In this document: positions 61,852 through 64,000 of the stretch, in pieces
Layout of the letters: every line of letters starts with the position of its first letter
Numbering within the stretch: the stretch's first letter is position 1
NCBI GenBank assembly: GCA_021442155.1
Contig: CM038214.1
Span: 53,290,514-53,354,513 of the forward strand
DNA from: Cymbidium sinense
Lineage: Eukaryota > Streptophyta > Magnoliopsida > Asparagales > Orchidaceae
Direction of reading: 5' to 3'
Length of the DNA: 64,000 bases
Notes under the pieces: generated by a model
The model's input: the letters and a program-made list of their open reading frames with translations, nothing else
Told to the model about the DNA's origin: nothing
The model's database searches: none
Translations under genes and position numbers: made by a program

Positions 61852-61870
61852 TGAAAGTCCACTAGGGAAT
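61852..61870 (+). other. Primer-binding site of element C
   Basis: TGAAAGTCCACTAGGGAAT is a decayed copy of TGGCGACTCCACTGGGGAT with one base missing, followed by the conserved GGTTCCTCTCTCTATC at 61871-61886. It confirms that C is on the plus strand and that the LTR to its left is the 5' one. Confidence 0.75.
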
Positions 61871-61914
61871 GGTTCCTCTCTCTATCTTTAAGCATTAATT
61901 TATATAGTCGCATG

Positions 61915-61957
61915 CTCACACACATACATACATACTCATATATATATATATATAAAA
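61915..61957. repeat. CA/CATA/TA microsatellite in C leader
   Basis: CTCACACACATACATACATA then TATATATATATATATA. Simple repeat between primer site and ORF1. Confidence 0.85.
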
Positions 61958-62075
61958 TTTTAACTTCTAGTCATAATAAAAAATAAAAAATTATTAGGCA
62001 GTCAAAAGATTTCTGAATTCATTATTTTATTCAATTTTTTATAATTAAAATAATTCTCTAGCTTAAAACTGAAAA

Positions 62076-63450
62076 ATGGTTGGACAACTTAACTTTGCTG
62101 CAATTTCTAGGATTAACTTCTCTATTGATAGTGGCAACTTATCTGATGGTTCCATATTAAAATTTTGAGCTAATTTTGAAGATTTAACTTCACCGCTAAT
62201 AGAGTGACTTTGGCTCCTATTAGTAATACAATTGTTAATGGAAAGAAGCCCATCTTAAAATTTATAGGGTACCCCATAGAACTCCTATTGTTAGAAGGGA
62301 GGTAGTTGTGGAAACCACTAAGAAATTTTACATGGGTCTACTTTAAAGAAAGCTAAACTGCCTATTGAAAAGACTCTAGCCCTTTCTTTTATTGGAACTT
62401 TGAAGTTAGGCTCCACTTTCGAGCCTCCCCTAATGATCAAAATTTAAATAAAAATAGAAATAGGTGTCTTAGGAGACAAGCCCTTAAATATAGGATGAAA
62501 AATGAACTCTTAGTGACTTAATAAGCTAGGCTAAGGGTGGGGTATACCCTTCCAAATATTTCAGATCTTTTAGGTAGAAGTAGGCTTTATCCTCTTTCTA
62601 CAACATAGGAAACTAAAGATGGGTTTAGAATAGCTAGTTCTTTTTCTTTCCCTTTCTTTTGTGAAAGTAAGAAGAGATTTAAACTATTGAACAAAGAAAC
62701 TAATGATAGATTGGGACAAGTCCTTAATAGAGGGTCCTCTAGCTACACAAAAGAGGAATTACTCAAGGTCATGAAGGGAAAAGTTTCTAAAGAACTTGAG
62801 AATGAAATTTTAGAAAAAATCATGATTATAAAAATAAGCAAAAGAAAAGGTAGTCTTCCAATATAAAAGATAACCATATTGACCCATAACTATTATATCT
62901 GAATGGTATCACCATCCAGGAAGATCTTTGACTTGGCATAGAATTTATCCTGCAAATTCAAGGAGAGATAGGTACATTCCTAAGAAGGAACTTAGGAAAA
63001 TCTATATTCTTATAAGGAAACCACCATTGACCATAGCCAAAGCCACAATCGCTTCCTTTATCACCACCATTATAATTGAAAGAATCAATAGTTGCTAGGC
63101 CCCATAAAGAAAGGCCATCAAGAGCTTTTTCTAGGCCCCAAACTGAGGGCATGCCATCATCTTCTAATGCTTTTAGAGGAAGAATGGATTTCTTTAATCC
63201 ATGCCCTTATGGTAAAGAGATCTCATATTATTGGCTCTTTGATTTCAGAGCAACTCCTACTAAGGAAGAAAATCTTATTATTCCAGAAAGTCATAAAATA
63301 AGCATATATGAAGTTAAACCTATTAATGTAGAACCTAATAAGCAGTTTGTTGTAGTCCTTGATAGTAATGGTGAACCTATTCATTTAACTAAAAAAATGG
63401 AGAACATTATGAAAGTGGATGAAGAAAAAGAAAGATTGAAGGAATATTAA
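62076..63450 (+). pseudogene. ORF1 of element C
   Basis: ATG at 62076 begins MVGQLNFAAISRINFSIDSG, matching the equivalent start of A. A stop follows soon after (about 62166), and later pieces include KKAKLPIEKTLALSFIGTLK and LGSTFEPPL near 62340-62430. The final open frame 63076-63450 (124 residues) contains a Ser/Pro-rich N-terminal part, IYEVKPINVEPNKQ, VVVLDSNGEPIHLTKKMENI and a charged end MKVDEEKERLKEY. It corresponds to 38670-39137 in A. Function of ORF1 in Ogre elements is unknown. The minus-strand frame 62958-63152 is a shadow. Confidence 0.7.
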
Positions 63451-64000
63451 GTGGTTTTTGACTTAGATCGATGACCTCTTAGATGAGGATTCTAAGCTAC
63501 TTGAAGACCATGTCTTCATGATAGATACAAGAGCATCTGAGAAAGCATAACAGAAAGCTTAAGATATCAGAAAAGTGGTCTTGCACCTGATTCAACCTAA
63601 TAATTAATCCTTCAAGTGCAAAAGAAGAATGATTAAATCTTGAGAATAAAAAGAAAAATGGAAGTGATGATGGCTACAATGCTATCACTCTAGAGCCAAA
63701 TTCCTAACACTTTCCACCTTCATTCGCTAGAAGAACCAGAAAATTCTCACCTAACGGGTGATAAAAAACCTAGTTTAGGGGATCATCATTATGAATATAA
63801 AATACTAGAAAATGTATTGCTCAAAGCTGACTTGAAATTTTTGGTTGAACAACAAGTGAATGAGGTGTTGTACGTGAGGTATGATATTAATTTCAAGAGG
63901 TACCTAATGTTGAGAAATATAATTTTACACATTATCCTAAGAGATTTGTATCCCCTATTTTAAAGGTATCTGATGGAGTGGGCAATCCTAAACAATATTT
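63451..64000 (+). pseudogene. Start of gag of element C, cut by window edge
   Basis: After broken text, 63820-64000 gives in shifted frames EQQVNEVLYVRYDINFKRYL, then KYNFTHYPKRFVSPILKVSD and GVGNPKQYF. The last blocks match the Gag core entry of A (RFVPPSFMVFDGTENPKQHL). The remainder of gag and pol lies beyond the window. Confidence 0.7.

Larger units (their letters stand above)
8807..64000 (+). mobile_element. Element C: Ogre-like retrotransposon, interrupted by B, runs off right edge
   Basis: C consists of two parts in this window. The first is 8807-8998, beginning TGTTGACCTCATTTTTGG, the reverse complement of the LTR ends of A and B. The second is 56509-64000, holding the rest of the 5' LTR, primer-binding site, leader, ORF1 and the first part of gag, all on the plus strand. 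The 47.5 kb between is element B with A inside it. Joining the two parts is inferred from strand, order and complementary missing segments. A possible target duplication GGTAG at 8802-8806 cannot be tested because C's other end lies outside. Confidence 0.7.

Overview
The window looks like repeat-rich nuclear DNA of a flowering plant. It is AT-rich, I recognise no intact host gene, and almost all of it derives from very large Ty3/gypsy LTR retrotransposons of the Tat lineage, Ogre-like group. Five features support that lineage. The LTRs are 5-7.6 kb long. An extra ORF1 lies upstream of gag. The primer-binding site resembles the 3' end of tRNA-Arg. Element A carries two successive RNase H domains between RT and integrase. 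Long tandem repeats fill the 3' untranslated regions. The species cannot be read from the sequence. All coding regions carry stops and frameshifts, so every element is a dead copy.

The main result is a three-level nest. Element C (+ strand) starts at 8807, and its 5' LTR is cut after about 190 bp. Element B (- strand, 8999 to about 56508) sits in that cut. B's gag is in turn interrupted by element A (- strand, 24254-45630), which is flanked by a perfect 5-bp duplication GAGGC. C's LTR resumes at about 56509 and ends at 61840. It is followed by C's primer site, ORF1 and the start of gag, and C runs off the right edge. The inferred order of insertion is C, then B, then A.

Left to right: 1-5.1 kb holds an older gag-protease fragment (D, - strand). 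5.16-5.51 kb is a degenerate repeat with palindromic units. 6.03-7.07 kb is a + strand decayed 'putative plant transposon protein' gene. 7.1-8.8 kb is unassigned. 8.8-9.0 kb is the tip of C. 9.0-16.6 kb is B's 3' LTR, 16.6-19.4 kb its 3' UTR repeats, and 19.4-24.25 kb its integrase, RT, protease and gag tail. 24.25-45.63 kb is complete A: 3' LTR, 131-bp tandem array, IN, two RNases H, RT, PR, gag, ORF1, PBS and 5' LTR. 45.6-50.3 kb is the rest of B: gag, ORF1, a hairpin-repeat leader and PBS. 50.3-56.5 kb is B's 5' LTR. 56.5-64 kb is C.

In a live element the 5' LTR promoter would drive one genomic RNA, primed by the tRNA and encoding ORF1, Gag, protease and RT-RNase H-integrase. Here the TATA box, primer block and an LTR palindrome are recognisable in all three elements while the proteins are broken. 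I found no tRNA, rRNA, CRISPR array or host gene.
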